Assembly: GCF_022763245.1 (NCBI RefSeq) | Contig: NZ_JALEGV010000037.1 | Span: 62,001-126,000 of the forward strand | DNA length: 64,000 bases | Direction: 5' to 3' | Origin: Oricola sp. | Lineage (GTDB): Bacteria > Pseudomonadota > Alphaproteobacteria > Rhizobiales > Rhizobiaceae | Shown here: positions 10,032-18,404 of the stretch, piece by piece | Position numbering within the stretch: the stretch's first letter is position 1 | Layout: every line of letters starts with the position of its first letter | Translations under genes and position numbers: made by a program | The notes under the pieces: generated by a model | The model's database searches: none | What the model was told of the DNA's origin: nothing | What the model saw: the letters and a program-made list of their open reading frames with translations, nothing else

Positions 10032-10607
10032 ATGAACATTCCAATCGGCCGCAAGGTATTCCTGCCGGTTCTGCTGCTGCTATTGCTTGGCGGTGGCCAC
10101 GCGTTTGCCGCGTGCAGGGCAGGCACGACGAGCGCGACGCCCACCCATGCGCCCGGCTTCTCTGAGCAGGACGGATGGCTCTACGAGGTCAAGAAGATCC
10201 GCGAGATCGGTTTCCTGGCGGGCTTTGCCTTCGCCAATCCGAGAAGCGTCGAAGACTATCTGAGATCGCAGGGGGCGGACGGCTGCACCTATGTCTACAT
10301 CGCGAATTTCACCAGCCATGGCGACTACGTGACACAGGCCTATAACGAGCTCGTCATCGCGGCGAGCTACTTCGTCTTCAAATGTCCCGCCTACAGGATG
10401 GACCCGCAGAAACTCGCGGAGATCACCTATTATTTCGACATTCTGGCGCTTGCCGACGGAAACGGGAACATTCCCCCTTACAAGCCCACCTCAAGGTCGG
10501 CCGCCAAGATCTCCGGCGGATACTGGATGCGCAAGAAACTGACATCCCAGGCCGAGTGCCGGAAGATGTACCAGGAGAGGTTTCGCCATGTTTACTTCGT
10601 TTCGTAG
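10032..10607 (+). CDS. Secreted protein of unknown function, first of a pair
   Basis: A 191-residue protein starting at ATG 10032, 8 nt after GGGGAGG; a GTG at 10026 is too close to that site. The N-terminus is a signal peptide (VFLPVLLLLLLGGGHAFA, then A). The mature part has about four cysteines and many aromatic residues (YVYIANFTSHGDYVTQAY) but no domain I recognise. It overlaps the next secreted-protein gene by 20 nt, with that gene's ribosome site inside it, so the two are co-expressed. Unknown function. Confidence 0.68.
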   Translation: MNIPIGRKVFLPVLLLLLLGGGHAFAACRAGTTSATPTHAPGFSEQDGWLYEVKKIREIGFLAGFAFANPRSVEDYLRSQGADGCTYVYIANFTSHGDYVTQAYNELVIAASYFVFKCPAYRMDPQKLAEITYYFDILALADGNGNIPPYKPTSRSAAKISGGYWMRKKLTSQAECRKMYQERFRHVYFVS

Positions 10608-10914
10608 GCTGGCGCTGGCCGTCCTGATCGCCCTGGCGCCGCTCGCGGCGGCGGCCGACACGCTGGACGACTGGAACCGGCAGTTCACTCACGACGTCCA
10701 GAGTTACAATCAGAAGACATTCACCCGCTCCATCCGCGGCCGCGAATACACGCTTTCCGGCGTGATCAGCCGGGTCAGGGCGGCGTGGAAGACGCTGACG
10801 AACAGCGCCCGCAATCTCGAGAACGAGCTCGGCCGCGTGACCAAGCCGCCGAGGAGAAACAGCGGCTACATATTGGTGCCGGGCAGCAACAGCGCGGTCA
10901 CGGTCTCGCAATAG
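10588..10914 (+). CDS. Small secreted protein of unknown function, second of a pair
   Basis: A 108-residue protein with a signal peptide (LALAVLIALAPLAAAADT). The mature part is about 85 residues, basic and largely helical (TLDDWNRQFTHDVQSYNQKT), ending in a beta-like tail. AGGAGAGG at 10573-10580 precedes the ATG at 10588 by 7 nt, inside the previous gene, which indicates translational coupling. No known domain. The next 300 bases hold the pirin remnant, so the pair may have arrived with that rearrangement. Confidence 0.62.
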   Translation: MFTSFRRLALAVLIALAPLAAAADTLDDWNRQFTHDVQSYNQKTFTRSIRGREYTLSGVISRVRAAWKTLTNSARNLENELGRVTKPPRRNSGYILVPGSNSAVTVSQ

Positions 10915-10924
10915 GGGGGCGGAG

Positions 10925-11121
10925 ACGCGGCGCGATCTCCTTGCGGTCGTCGGGAAGCGCCTGCCATGTGTCGCAGGCCGGACCTGCGCCTTGCCGTATA
11001 GCGGGTTTCCACGAGCGAGCGCTCCGATTGGACGATACGGTGCCCGGCCGTCATCAGGCGGATGGCGCCTTGCGCGATGACCGTCACGCTGCCGAGGCCG
11101 TAGCCTTGGCGGGCCGTGCGC
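10925..11121 (-). pseudogene. Decayed fragment of a pirin gene
   Basis: The minus strand here matches the central part of the intact pirin gene at 8284-9204. LMTAGHRIVQSERSLVETR corresponds to LMTAGRGIVHSERSPEETR in the intact protein. Before it, TARQGYGLGS aligns with TIRHRDSLGT. After a one-base shift, TWQALPDDRKEIA corresponds to TWLALPNDKEEMA. Both ends of the gene are missing and the frame is broken, so this is a remnant of a duplicated or partly lost pirin gene. It is the main content of the non-coding stretch 10915-11242; nothing else is evident in the remaining ~120 bases. Confidence 0.85.
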
Positions 11122-11242
11122 TGTTGATGCATTCCACCATCTATGTTTGAATTTCTATTGAGGGGCAGGCGTCAGGCGCCAGAATTCACGCTTTCGCGGC
11201 CCGGTATGCTTTTGTGGATGCTTGCGGGTCTGGAGTATCGGC

Positions 11243-12739
11243 GTGGATTGCAAACTCGAATATTGTCTGAGGTCACACCATGGATGGATACTCAGGCAGG
11301 CCGTTCATTTGCTCGTCGCAGCAATCGCGCTCGCCCTTGGCACGGCGTCGTCACTGGCTGCGGACGAGGCCTGGATCCAGGTGATCGCGAAACCGTCGCT
11401 GGAGGACGCGACGGCCATCGGCCGCTCCTACACGGAACTCTTTCCGGGTGCTGCCGTCTACAGGAAGACCAATGGCTTGTACGCGGTGGTGGTCGAAGCC
11501 GTCGATCCGCAATACGCACATCAGAGGATGGACCAGCTCAAGGCGCGCAACCGCATTCCGCGCGACAGTTTCATTGCCGACGAGACCACTTTGAGCGAAC
11601 TGGTCTGGTCCGCTCGCGGGGTCTCCTGGATACAGATCGCCGCCGACCGTGATCTGGAGGACGCGATATCGCTTGCCCGAAGGTACGGCGCCACACTCAA
11701 GGACGTCCGCGTCTACAAGAAAACGGGCCCGCTCTACGTCGTCGTGACGGGGAAAGGGCCGAGTCCCGTCGTCGAGAAACGGCTTGCCGAAATGAAACGC
11801 AGCCGTTTGGTCCCACCCGACAGCTTTCGTGTCTACGCCGAGTTTCTCCCGGCCATGCCGAGCTGGACCCCTGACGAGGATGCGGATGTGTCGGTCTTCT
11901 TCGCGGAGGAGGAGGATGTCTCCCTGCCGCCTTTCATGGGATCTGTCGATGAGGAATCCCGAGACGCCGACGCGGATCCGTCGATCATTTTTGAGGACAA
12001 GGGACAGGGCACTTTCGCAGATGATCGTCGCAAAGTTGCTCTGGTGATTGGCATTGGTGCCTACGAACACGCCCCGATGCTGGCGAATCCGCGCAACGAC
12101 GCCAATGCGATGGCGGGCTTGCTGCAGCATCTGGGCTTCGAGGTCGTGTCGGGCGTGGACCTCGACAAGGACGCCATGGAGCGCAGGATTCGCAACTTCG
12201 TTCAGAAGGCGAGGGACGCGGATTTGAGCCTGTTCTTCTATGCCGGGCACGGCATCCAGGTCGCCGGGCAGAACTACCTCATACCGGTGGACGCAGAGGT
12301 CGCGGACAGAAGCGCGATCGATTTCGAACTCGTCAATGTCAGCAAGATCATCAACTACATGGGCGGCGGCGACAGGGTCGGTGTCGTGCTTCTCGACGCT
12401 TGCCGCAACAATCCGTTCGCGCGCTCGCTGGCGCGTTCACTGGGTGTTCGGTCATCGCCGGTGCAGAACGGACTTGCCAGACCAGAGACATCCGGGGGTG
12501 GCCTGCTGATCGGTTTCGCGACCGCACCGGACGATGTCGCCGACGACGGTCGTGGAATGCGCAACAGCCCCTTCACAACGGCGCTGTTGGAATATCTGTC
12601 GACACCGGGAATGGAAATCCAGCGGGTGATGACGCGGGTGAAACAGAAGGTCATCAGCCTGACCGATAACCGGCAGCGGCCCTGGCATAACAGTGATCTC
12701 GCGCGTGACGTCTTCCTCGTGCCGACGCCGGCGCAATGA
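11243..12739 (+). CDS. Secreted caspase-family (C14) protein with two SPOR-like repeats
   Basis: About 498 residues. Residues ~20-40 are a hydrophobic export signal (LLVAAIALALGTASSLA). Two related ~70-residue repeats follow (about 44-111 and 129-197), each with W-I-Q-(V/I), L-E-D-A, L-Y-(A/V)-V-V and P-x-D-S-F, resembling SPOR peptidoglycan-binding repeats. After an acidic linker comes a caspase/metacaspase p20-like domain (~264-495) with the His336-Cys387 dyad in YAGHGIQ and LLDACRNN. GTG at 11243, 7 nt after GGAG, is the best start; TTG at 11222 is possible. Likely a periplasmic or envelope-associated protease. Confidence 0.85.
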   Translation: MDCKLEYCLRSHHGWILRQAVHLLVAAIALALGTASSLAADEAWIQVIAKPSLEDATAIGRSYTELFPGAAVYRKTNGLYAVVVEAVDPQYAHQRMDQLKARNRIPRDSFIADETTLSELVWSARGVSWIQIAADRDLEDAISLARRYGATLKDVRVYKKTGPLYVVVTGKGPSPVVEKRLAEMKRSRLVPPDSFRVYAEFLPAMPSWTPDEDADVSVFFAEEEDVSLPPFMGSVDEESRDADADPSIIFEDKGQGTFADDRRKVALVIGIGAYEHAPMLANPRNDANAMAGLLQHLGFEVVSGVDLDKDAMERRIRNFVQKARDADLSLFFYAGHGIQVAGQNYLIPVDAEVADRSAIDFELVNVSKIINYMGGGDRVGVVLLDACRNNPFARSLARSLGVRSSPVQNGLARPETSGGGLLIGFATAPDDVADDGRGMRNSPFTTALLEYLSTPGMEIQRVMTRVKQKVISLTDNRQRPWHNSDLARDVFLVPTPAQ

Positions 12740-12815
12740 AGCCGTTGCTAGAGCGCCGCTTTTCGCTATCGTGCAGGCCTGACGGCCCTTGGCGTTGGAC
12801 ACGTCACGTCTGATA

Positions 12816-13067
12816 TTACCCGTCCAGCGGTTCCGTGCCGGCGGGCTTGCCGTCGCGGGTGAGCTTGATCTTCTCGATCTTGGCTTCGGCCGCCTTCAGA
12901 AGCGCGTCGCAGCGGTTGCGCAGGGCTTCGCCGCGTTCGTAGATCTCGATCGACTTGTCGAGCGGCACGTCGCCGCGCTCCAGCTGGTCGACGATGTCCT
13001 CGAGCTGCTTCAGCGCCGTCTCGAAGTTCATGTCCTTCACGTTGGCGTGGTTCGGGGCGTCGGCCAT
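12816..13067 (-). CDS. xseB: Exodeoxyribonuclease VII small subunit
   Basis: Small subunit of exonuclease VII, which degrades single-stranded DNA to oligonucleotides together with the large XseA subunit (not in this window). The 83-residue length is normal for XseB. The two-helix core with the family segment [19 protein letters not shown] and the [14 protein letters not shown] segment are present. It lies 3 nt after the histone-deacetylase-like gene, so they share a transcript. In many rhizobia dxs follows; here the next minus-strand gene is 2.9 kb away. Confidence 0.95.
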   Translation of the reverse strand: MADAPNHANVKDMNFETALKQLEDIVDQLERGDVPLDKSIEIYERGEALRNRCDALLKAAEAKIEKIKLTRDGKPAGTEPLDG

Positions 13068-13070
13068 GGT

Positions 13071-14000
13071 CTATCCTCGCATCAGTCTCATCACGTGGGC
13101 GGCGGTCGATGACGCCAGCCCCTTCAGGTCGTAGCCGCCTTCCAGCAGGCTGACGAGCCGGTTGTCGCAGAACCGTCCGGCTGCGTCCATCAGCTTGCCG
13201 GTCGCCCAGTCGAAATCGTCTTCCACGAGGTTGATCTCGGCCAGCGGATCGCGGTGATGCGCGTCGAAACCGGCGGAGATGATGATCAGGTCGGGGCGGA
13301 AATCGTCGATCGCGGCCAGGATCCGTTCCTTGAACGCGGCGCGGAACTGGTCGCCGGTGTCCTGCGCGCTGAGCGGCGCATTGCAGATCGTGCCGTGCTC
13401 GCCTGTCTCGCCCTTCGCGCCGGTGCCGGGATAAAGCGGCATCTGGTGCGTCGAACAATACAGCACCGTCTCGTCGTCCCAGAAGATGTCCTGCGTGCCG
13501 TTGCCGTGATGGACGTCCCAATCGACGATGGCGACGCGCTCGGCGCCATGGGTCCTCTGGGCGTGTCGCGCGGCGATGGCCGCCGTGTTGAACAGGCAGA
13601 ACCCCATCGCCGTGGTCTTCTCGGCGTGATGGCCCGGTGGCCGGGCTGCCACGAAGACGTTGGCGGCCGTGTCGGCGAAGACGTCGTCGACGGCGGCGTT
13701 CGCCGCGCCGATGGCATGCAGCGTCACTTCGTAGCTTTTCGGGCTGGCGCAGGTGTCGGCGTCGATGCGCGCGATTCCCTCTTCGGGGATCTGGGCGATG
13801 ACGCGCTCGATATGGGTGTAGGGATGCGCGTAGAGGATCGTGTCGGGATCGCCTCTCGGCGCTTCGACCCGGTCGAGCGGCGCGAAGGCCTCGTGGTCGA
13901 GCACCGCGGCCACCGCCTTCATGCGGTCGGGCCGTTCGGGATGGCCGGGCGGCGTCAGGTGGTCGAGAAAGATGTCATGGGTGTAGAGGCGGGTGGTCAT
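13071..14000 (-). CDS. Histone deacetylase family protein (arginase/deacetylase fold)
   Basis: A 309-residue zinc-dependent amidohydrolase of the histone deacetylase superfamily (acetylpolyamine amidohydrolase / AcuC-like in bacteria). Visible motifs are the active-site RPPGHHAEK, the metal-binding IVDWDVHHGNGTQD, and ISAGFDAHHRDPLAE. Bacterial substrates include acetylated polyamines and lysine-acetylated enzymes, and cannot be chosen here. It is cytoplasmic with no signal peptide. It is co-transcribed with xseB, a conserved rhizobial pairing. Confidence 0.93.
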   Translation of the reverse strand: MTTRLYTHDIFLDHLTPPGHPERPDRMKAVAAVLDHEAFAPLDRVEAPRGDPDTILYAHPYTHIERVIAQIPEEGIARIDADTCASPKSYEVTLHAIGAANAAVDDVFADTAANVFVAARPPGHHAEKTTAMGFCLFNTAAIAARHAQRTHGAERVAIVDWDVHHGNGTQDIFWDDETVLYCSTHQMPLYPGTGAKGETGEHGTICNAPLSAQDTGDQFRAAFKERILAAIDDFRPDLIIISAGFDAHHRDPLAEINLVEDDFDWATGKLMDAAGRFCDNRLVSLLEGGYDLKGLASSTAAHVMRLMRG

Positions 14001-14055
14001 GGCGCAGTCTTAACATCAATGGAGCGCCATGCCATCCGCCTCCGGGCGGTCAATG

Positions 14056-15009
14056 TCAATGCGTGACGGGGCGGCCGCCGAAACCTTCCCGCGCCTTCTC
14101 GGTCAGTTCGCGGAACTTGCCCGAGGCGCCGGCCAGCTTGCGGTCCCATTCCGGGTCGGGTGACTGGCCCTCGATACGCGCGAAGAAGACCTGCATCAGC
14201 GCGGCGATGGCGAAGGGCTCCATGATCGCGGCCTTCACGGACCAGGCGAGCATGAAGGCGAAGACGAAGCCGTAGCCGCTGGCCGGTCCCGGCACGAGGT
14301 AGACGAAGAGGCTGGCGGGTGCGAGCGCGACGAGGAAGACCACGAGCGACAGCGCCCACATGATCAGCGTCAGCCAGACGGCGTTCTTGACCATATGCGT
14401 GCCGTTCTGCGCGTAGAGCACGAGGGCGTGGCGCGAGGTCTCCCACGGGTTCTGGCTCTGCATGCGGATGTTGTAGCCGAGGATGATCTCGTCGACATAG
14501 GTGAGCGACATCCGCACGACGCCGTTGAAGAAGCCGACAAGCGCGCTCAGGCCCGGGATCGGCAGGAAGGCGGCCACGCCGCCGAGCAGGCCGGTGATCG
14601 CCCGGATGATGCCCTTGATCAGCTGGTCGAGCGCGAACAGCACATTGGCTTCGCCGAAACGCTCCTGCACGGTCGCCTGCGCATGGGCGATCTGGCCCTG
14701 CGGCAGCGGCTCGCCGTCGATCAGTTCGACCATGACGGCGATATGGCCGGCCTTGACCATGTAGAGGATGTATTCGCGGATCCAGTAGACGATGGCTGAA
14801 ACCACGCCGAAGCCGCCGATGCCGCCCCACAGCGCGAAGGAGGACGGATCCTCGCCGATCTGTCCGACGCCGTATCCGATGCCGGCGCCCGCGCCGATGG
14901 CGATGATGTAGGCGAACGTGATGCCGAAATAGACCGCCATTCTAAGCAGAATGAACGGCATGGTGCGGCCGAGAATGCCAAGCGTGTTGGCGACGGAGAA
15001 ATCCCACAT
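14056..15009 (-). CDS. Conserved multi-pass membrane protein of unknown function
   Basis: A 317-residue inner-membrane protein with about six hydrophobic segments: FILLRMAVYFGITFAYIIAI, a glycine-rich second segment, a pair around residues 140-165, and two long ones at about 215-270. The C-terminal ~45 residues are hydrophilic (EGQSPDPEWDRKLAGASGKF). No transporter or enzyme motif is recognised. It lies 55 nt upstream of the histone-deacetylase-like gene on the same strand and may head that operon. Confidence 0.75.
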   Translation of the reverse strand: MWDFSVANTLGILGRTMPFILLRMAVYFGITFAYIIAIGAGAGIGYGVGQIGEDPSSFALWGGIGGFGVVSAIVYWIREYILYMVKAGHIAVMVELIDGEPLPQGQIAHAQATVQERFGEANVLFALDQLIKGIIRAITGLLGGVAAFLPIPGLSALVGFFNGVVRMSLTYVDEIILGYNIRMQSQNPWETSRHALVLYAQNGTHMVKNAVWLTLIMWALSLVVFLVALAPASLFVYLVPGPASGYGFVFAFMLAWSVKAAIMEPFAIAALMQVFFARIEGQSPDPEWDRKLAGASGKFRELTEKAREGFGGRPVTH

Positions 15010-15089
15010 GACGGTGCCCTTCGGTTGGAGACGGCCGCAAGGCTAACCGCGGGGCGAAACCGCCGGGTGTGACGGATGTCACATCGCTG

Positions 15090-16103
15090 TCAGGGCGCGA
15101 CCACCAGCAGCATGCCGTCCCTGGTCGCGGTGACGATCCGGCCGTTGACGATGACGATCGCATGGTCGATCCGGTCGGGCATGGCGATGTCGGGCATGTC
15201 CGACAGGGTAAAGCGCAGCCGCATGCGGTCCTGAGACGGCAGTACGAGATCGCTGGCGCCGTCGCCGTCGAAATCGCCGACCGCGGACATGCCGAGTTCG
15301 CGCGAGCCGATGACGTGGTTGGAGACGTTGCCGGCGATGTCGTTTTCCTCCGTCACCGTGCCGTTCTCGTAGGTCAGCGAGAACAGCCGCCCGCCGATAT
15401 GCGGCGTGCGCACCGCATACACCGTCGCCGGACCTTCGCCATCATCAACGACACCCGCCACGCTCAGCCACCGCTTCCCCTGTCCATTTTCGCTGCTCGC
15501 GCCGAGTTCCATCAACTCGCCGGCGCGAATCCCGTAGAGCACCAGCGCTGAGCCGCCGGCCTGCGAGGAGCGTATCGTGATGATTTCATTGGTACCGTCG
15601 CCGTCGAGGTCGTAGATGCGCGGCGTGATGTCCTCGAATACCTGATCCTCCGGCAGCACGAACTCGCTCTTCTTGCCGTCCGCCGTCACCGCGACCAGCG
15701 AGCCGCCCTCGATGGCATCACCGAGCACGCCGTGGGCGTATCGGTCTGTCGGTTGTCCATACCAGGCGTTGCGGATGTCCCCGCTTTCAGCCATGGCGAT
15801 GAACCCGTCGGGGAGTGCGTTGGAGGGAACATGGCGGCTGTAGCTGTCCCGCGGAATGGTCTGCAGGCAGACGCCGGCGGGCGTTTCGCAGGCTTCGAGC
15901 TTGAATTCGATCTCGCCCACCATGACGAAGGCGCCGTCGGCACCATCTCGCAGGCTCGAGACGGGTTGCGGAAGACCGATCTCGTACATCTCGACCGCAG
16001 CGGCCGGGCCCCCCGCCAGACCGGAAAATGCGATCGCAATCGCGATGACGTCAGATAATCTCGGTCGATGAAATCTGGATACCGAACCCCTCGAGCCCCA
16101 CAT
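15090..16103 (-). CDS. Secreted FG-GAP/VCBS-like repeat protein of unknown function
   Basis: About 337 residues from ATG 16103, which follows AGGGA by 8 nt. An upstream ATG at 16124 lacks a ribosome site. Residues ~20-40 are a signal peptide (VIAIAIAFSGLAGGPAAA). The mature protein has two calcium-binding-like D-x-D-G-D motifs (YDLDGDGTNEIITI and VGDFDGDGASDLVLP) typical of FG-GAP/VCBS beta-propeller blades. The start lies inside the 3' end of ribB, overlapping by 53 nt in another frame, so the genes are probably coupled. Confidence 0.75.
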   Translation of the reverse strand: MWGSRGSVSRFHRPRLSDVIAIAIAFSGLAGGPAAAVEMYEIGLPQPVSSLRDGADGAFVMVGEIEFKLEACETPAGVCLQTIPRDSYSRHVPSNALPDGFIAMAESGDIRNAWYGQPTDRYAHGVLGDAIEGGSLVAVTADGKKSEFVLPEDQVFEDITPRIYDLDGDGTNEIITIRSSQAGGSALVLYGIRAGELMELGASSENGQGKRWLSVAGVVDDGEGPATVYAVRTPHIGGRLFSLTYENGTVTEENDIAGNVSNHVIGSRELGMSAVGDFDGDGASDLVLPSQDRMRLRFTLSDMPDIAMPDRIDHAIVIVNGRIVTATRDGMLLVVAP

Positions 16104-17139
16104 AGTGCCGTTCCCTGGATGCATAAAGTTTAATCGACGATACGCCGAGATCCTTTAGAATTTGCGCCCCGAGCCCAATTTCGCGCCATTCGGCCTCACG
16201 ATCTTGGGCTTCAACATGACCTTCTGCAAGTCTGCGGCCAGTCGTCTTGCCGACACCGACCGAGCCTTCGCGCAGATAGACGACCACGCCGCGGCCTTCC
16301 TTGTTCATCCTTCGCAGGATCGTCGAAATCACCTTCTCGCTGCCGAAGACATCGTCGACGACTGATTCCAGATGCAGTCGCACGGGAATATCGACGCCGT
16401 CGCGAATGTCGCCATATACGACCGCAAGGTGATGCATCGGGTCCCACGGCAGCGTGTAGGAATGCGCCTTCGCCGGGCCGGCGACCGTGTCCACATCGAA
16501 CGTGTCGATCAGCTCGATCAGCGTTTCCTTGCGCTGGCGATAGTGGATGAGGTCTGCCACCGAGACCTGTTTCAGCCCGTGCTGTTCGGCAAAGGCCGTC
16601 ACTTGCGGGCCGCGCATCACTGTGCCGTCGTCATTGACGAGTTCGCAGATCACGCCGACCGGTGGAAGGCCGGCGAGCTTGCACAGATCGACCGCCGCTT
16701 CGGTGTGGCCCGAACGCATCAACACGCCGCCTTCACGCGCGACCAGCGGAAAGACGTGGCCCGGCCGTACGAAATCGGTCGCGCCGGCATTCGGATTGGC
16801 GAGGTTGCGCACGGTCAGCGTGCGGTCCTCGGCCGAGATGCCTGTCGTGGTGCCGTGCTTGTAATCGACCGTGACGGTGAAAGCGGTTGTGTGAGGCGCG
16901 TCGTTCTCGGCGACCATCGGTCCCAGATTGAAGCGCTTCGCATCTTCGCGCGTCATCGGCGCGCAGACGATGCCGGAGGTGTGGCGCACGATGAATGCCA
17001 TCTTTTCCGGGGTGGTGTGAACCGCAGCGACGATCAGGTCGCCCTCGTTTTCGCGACCGTCATCGTCCATGACGACGACGATTTCGCCGCGTTCGAAGGC
17101 GCGCAACGCCTCGATGACATTCTTCTGCTCGTAAACCAT
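16051..17139 (-). CDS. ribB: 3,4-dihydroxy-2-butanone-4-phosphate synthase with degenerate GTP cyclohydrolase II domain
   Basis: Riboflavin pathway enzyme converting ribulose 5-phosphate to 3,4-dihydroxy-2-butanone 4-phosphate. It has 362 residues from ATG 17139. The N-terminal RibB domain is intact: DDDGRENEGDLI (25-36), HTTAFTVTV, GTTTGISAEDR, RPGHVFPL and HTEAAVDL. The C-terminal half is RibA-like in fold, but the zinc-binding cysteines of true RibA are absent (LHLESVVDDVFGSEKVIS replaces the C-x-T-G-D-V-F-G-S-x-R-C-D-C-G region). It is therefore probably not bifunctional. It starts 8 nt after aroC. Confidence 0.92.
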   Translation of the reverse strand: MVYEQKNVIEALRAFERGEIVVVMDDDGRENEGDLIVAAVHTTPEKMAFIVRHTSGIVCAPMTREDAKRFNLGPMVAENDAPHTTAFTVTVDYKHGTTTGISAEDRTLTVRNLANPNAGATDFVRPGHVFPLVAREGGVLMRSGHTEAAVDLCKLAGLPPVGVICELVNDDGTVMRGPQVTAFAEQHGLKQVSVADLIHYRQRKETLIELIDTFDVDTVAGPAKAHSYTLPWDPMHHLAVVYGDIRDGVDIPVRLHLESVVDDVFGSEKVISTILRRMNKEGRGVVVYLREGSVGVGKTTGRRLAEGHVEAQDREAEWREIGLGAQILKDLGVSSIKLYASRERHYVGLEGFGIQISSTEII

Positions 17140-17147
17140 GAAAATCC

Positions 17148-18242
17148 TCAGATGCGCCCGGTCTGTCCCCGGTGGCGCAGATAGTGGTCTGCGATCGCGC
17201 AGGCGATCATCGCCTCGCCGATCGGGACGGCCCGGATGCCGACGCAAGGGTCGTGGCGGCCCTTGGTGACGACCTCCGTCTCCTCGCCGTCGGCGGTGAT
17301 CGAGCGCGTCGGCGTCAGGATCGACGACGTCGGCTTGACGGCGAAGCGCGCGACGATCGGCTGGCCGGTGGAAATGCCGCCGAGGATCCCGCCGGCATTG
17401 TTGGAGAGGAAGGACGGATTGCCGTATTCATCCAGCCGGATCTCGTCGGCGTTGTCCTCGCCGCGGATGCGCGCCGCTTCGAAGCCGTTGCCGATCTCCA
17501 CACCCTTGACCGCGTTGATTGACATCAGCCCGGCGGCGATGTCCTGGTCGAGCTTGGCGTAGATGGGCGCGCCCAGACCTGCCGGTACGCCCTCGGCGAC
17601 CACCTCGACCACTGCGCCGACCGATGATCCGGCCTTGCGGATTTCGCCGAGGTAGTCGGCGAAGGTCTCGGCTGCGTCAGCGTCCGGCGTGAAGAACGGG
17701 TTGCGATCGATTTCTTCCCAGTCCCAGCGGCTGCGGTCGATTGCCTTGTCGCCCATCGAAACCAGGGCCGCGCGAACGGTCAGGCCGGGGACGATCTTGC
17801 GCGCTAGCGCGCCTGCAGCGACACGAGCTGCCGTTTCGCGCGCCGAGGAGCGCCCGCCGCCGCGATAGTCGCGGATACCGTATTTGGCGTCGTATGTGAA
17901 ATCGGCATGGCCGGGCCGATAGCGCCGGGCGATATCCGAATAGTCTTTCGAGCGCTGGTCGGTGTTCTCGATCATCATGCAGACCGGTGTGCCGGTGGTG
18001 ATGAGCGTCTCGCCGTCGTCCTGCGGCATCACGCCGGAGAGGACGCGCACGGCGTCGTCTTCGCGTCGTTGCGTGGTGAATTTCGACTGGCCGGGCTTGC
18101 GTTTGTCCAGATAGGTCTGGATCTCGGCTTCCGTGAAGGCGATGCCGGGCGGGCAGCCGTCAATCACGCAGCCAAGCGCTATGCCGTGGCTCTCGCCCCA
18201 GGTGGTCACGCGAAAAAGATGGCCGAACGTGTTGTGCGACAT
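17148..18242 (-). CDS. aroC: Chorismate synthase
   Basis: Last step of the shikimate pathway: 5-enolpyruvylshikimate-3-phosphate to chorismate, using reduced FMN. The 364-residue length matches the family. The N-terminal [16 protein letters not shown] signature, the [18 protein letters not shown] signature and GGISTGQPI are all intact. It forms an operon with ribB (8-nt gap). The pairing is apt because chorismate synthase needs the flavin that the riboflavin pathway supplies. Confidence 0.97.
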   Translation of the reverse strand: MSHNTFGHLFRVTTWGESHGIALGCVIDGCPPGIAFTEAEIQTYLDKRKPGQSKFTTQRREDDAVRVLSGVMPQDDGETLITTGTPVCMMIENTDQRSKDYSDIARRYRPGHADFTYDAKYGIRDYRGGGRSSARETAARVAAGALARKIVPGLTVRAALVSMGDKAIDRSRWDWEEIDRNPFFTPDADAAETFADYLGEIRKAGSSVGAVVEVVAEGVPAGLGAPIYAKLDQDIAAGLMSINAVKGVEIGNGFEAARIRGEDNADEIRLDEYGNPSFLSNNAGGILGGISTGQPIVARFAVKPTSSILTPTRSITADGEETEVVTKGRHDPCVGIRAVPIGEAMIACAIADHYLRHRGQTGRI

Positions 18243-18258
18243 GATGAACTTCCGTCAG

Positions 18259-18281
18259 AAACCGCCCTCTTAAAGCGGTTT
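18259..18281. repeat. Inverted repeat in the aroC leader
   Basis: AAACCGC (18259-18265) and GCGGTTT (18275-18281) form a 7-bp stem with a 9-nt AT-rich loop, about 17 nt upstream of the aroC start. It is followed by T's on the plus strand. It could be a leader hairpin for aroC-ribB. No known riboswitch fits. Confidence 0.35.
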
Positions 18282-18404
18282 TCGGCGAAGTGGAAGGCGC
18301 TTTGCCGCTCGAATGCGCGACAAAACAGTCACTTGGACGCGTTGAGCCCGGATCGAGGCATGGAGAGCGGCCTTATCGACGGCCTCACCGACGATGTGGC
18401 CGTG

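Noticed and set aside
11143..11652. Open frame starting before the caspase gene in another plus-strand frame
   Set aside because: Arg/Gly/Ser-rich shadow overlapping the caspase gene; the caspase frame has clear catalytic motifs.
18259..18281. Riboswitch (for example FMN-type) ahead of aroC-ribB
   Set aside because: Only a simple 7-bp hairpin is present; none of the conserved FMN aptamer elements were seen.
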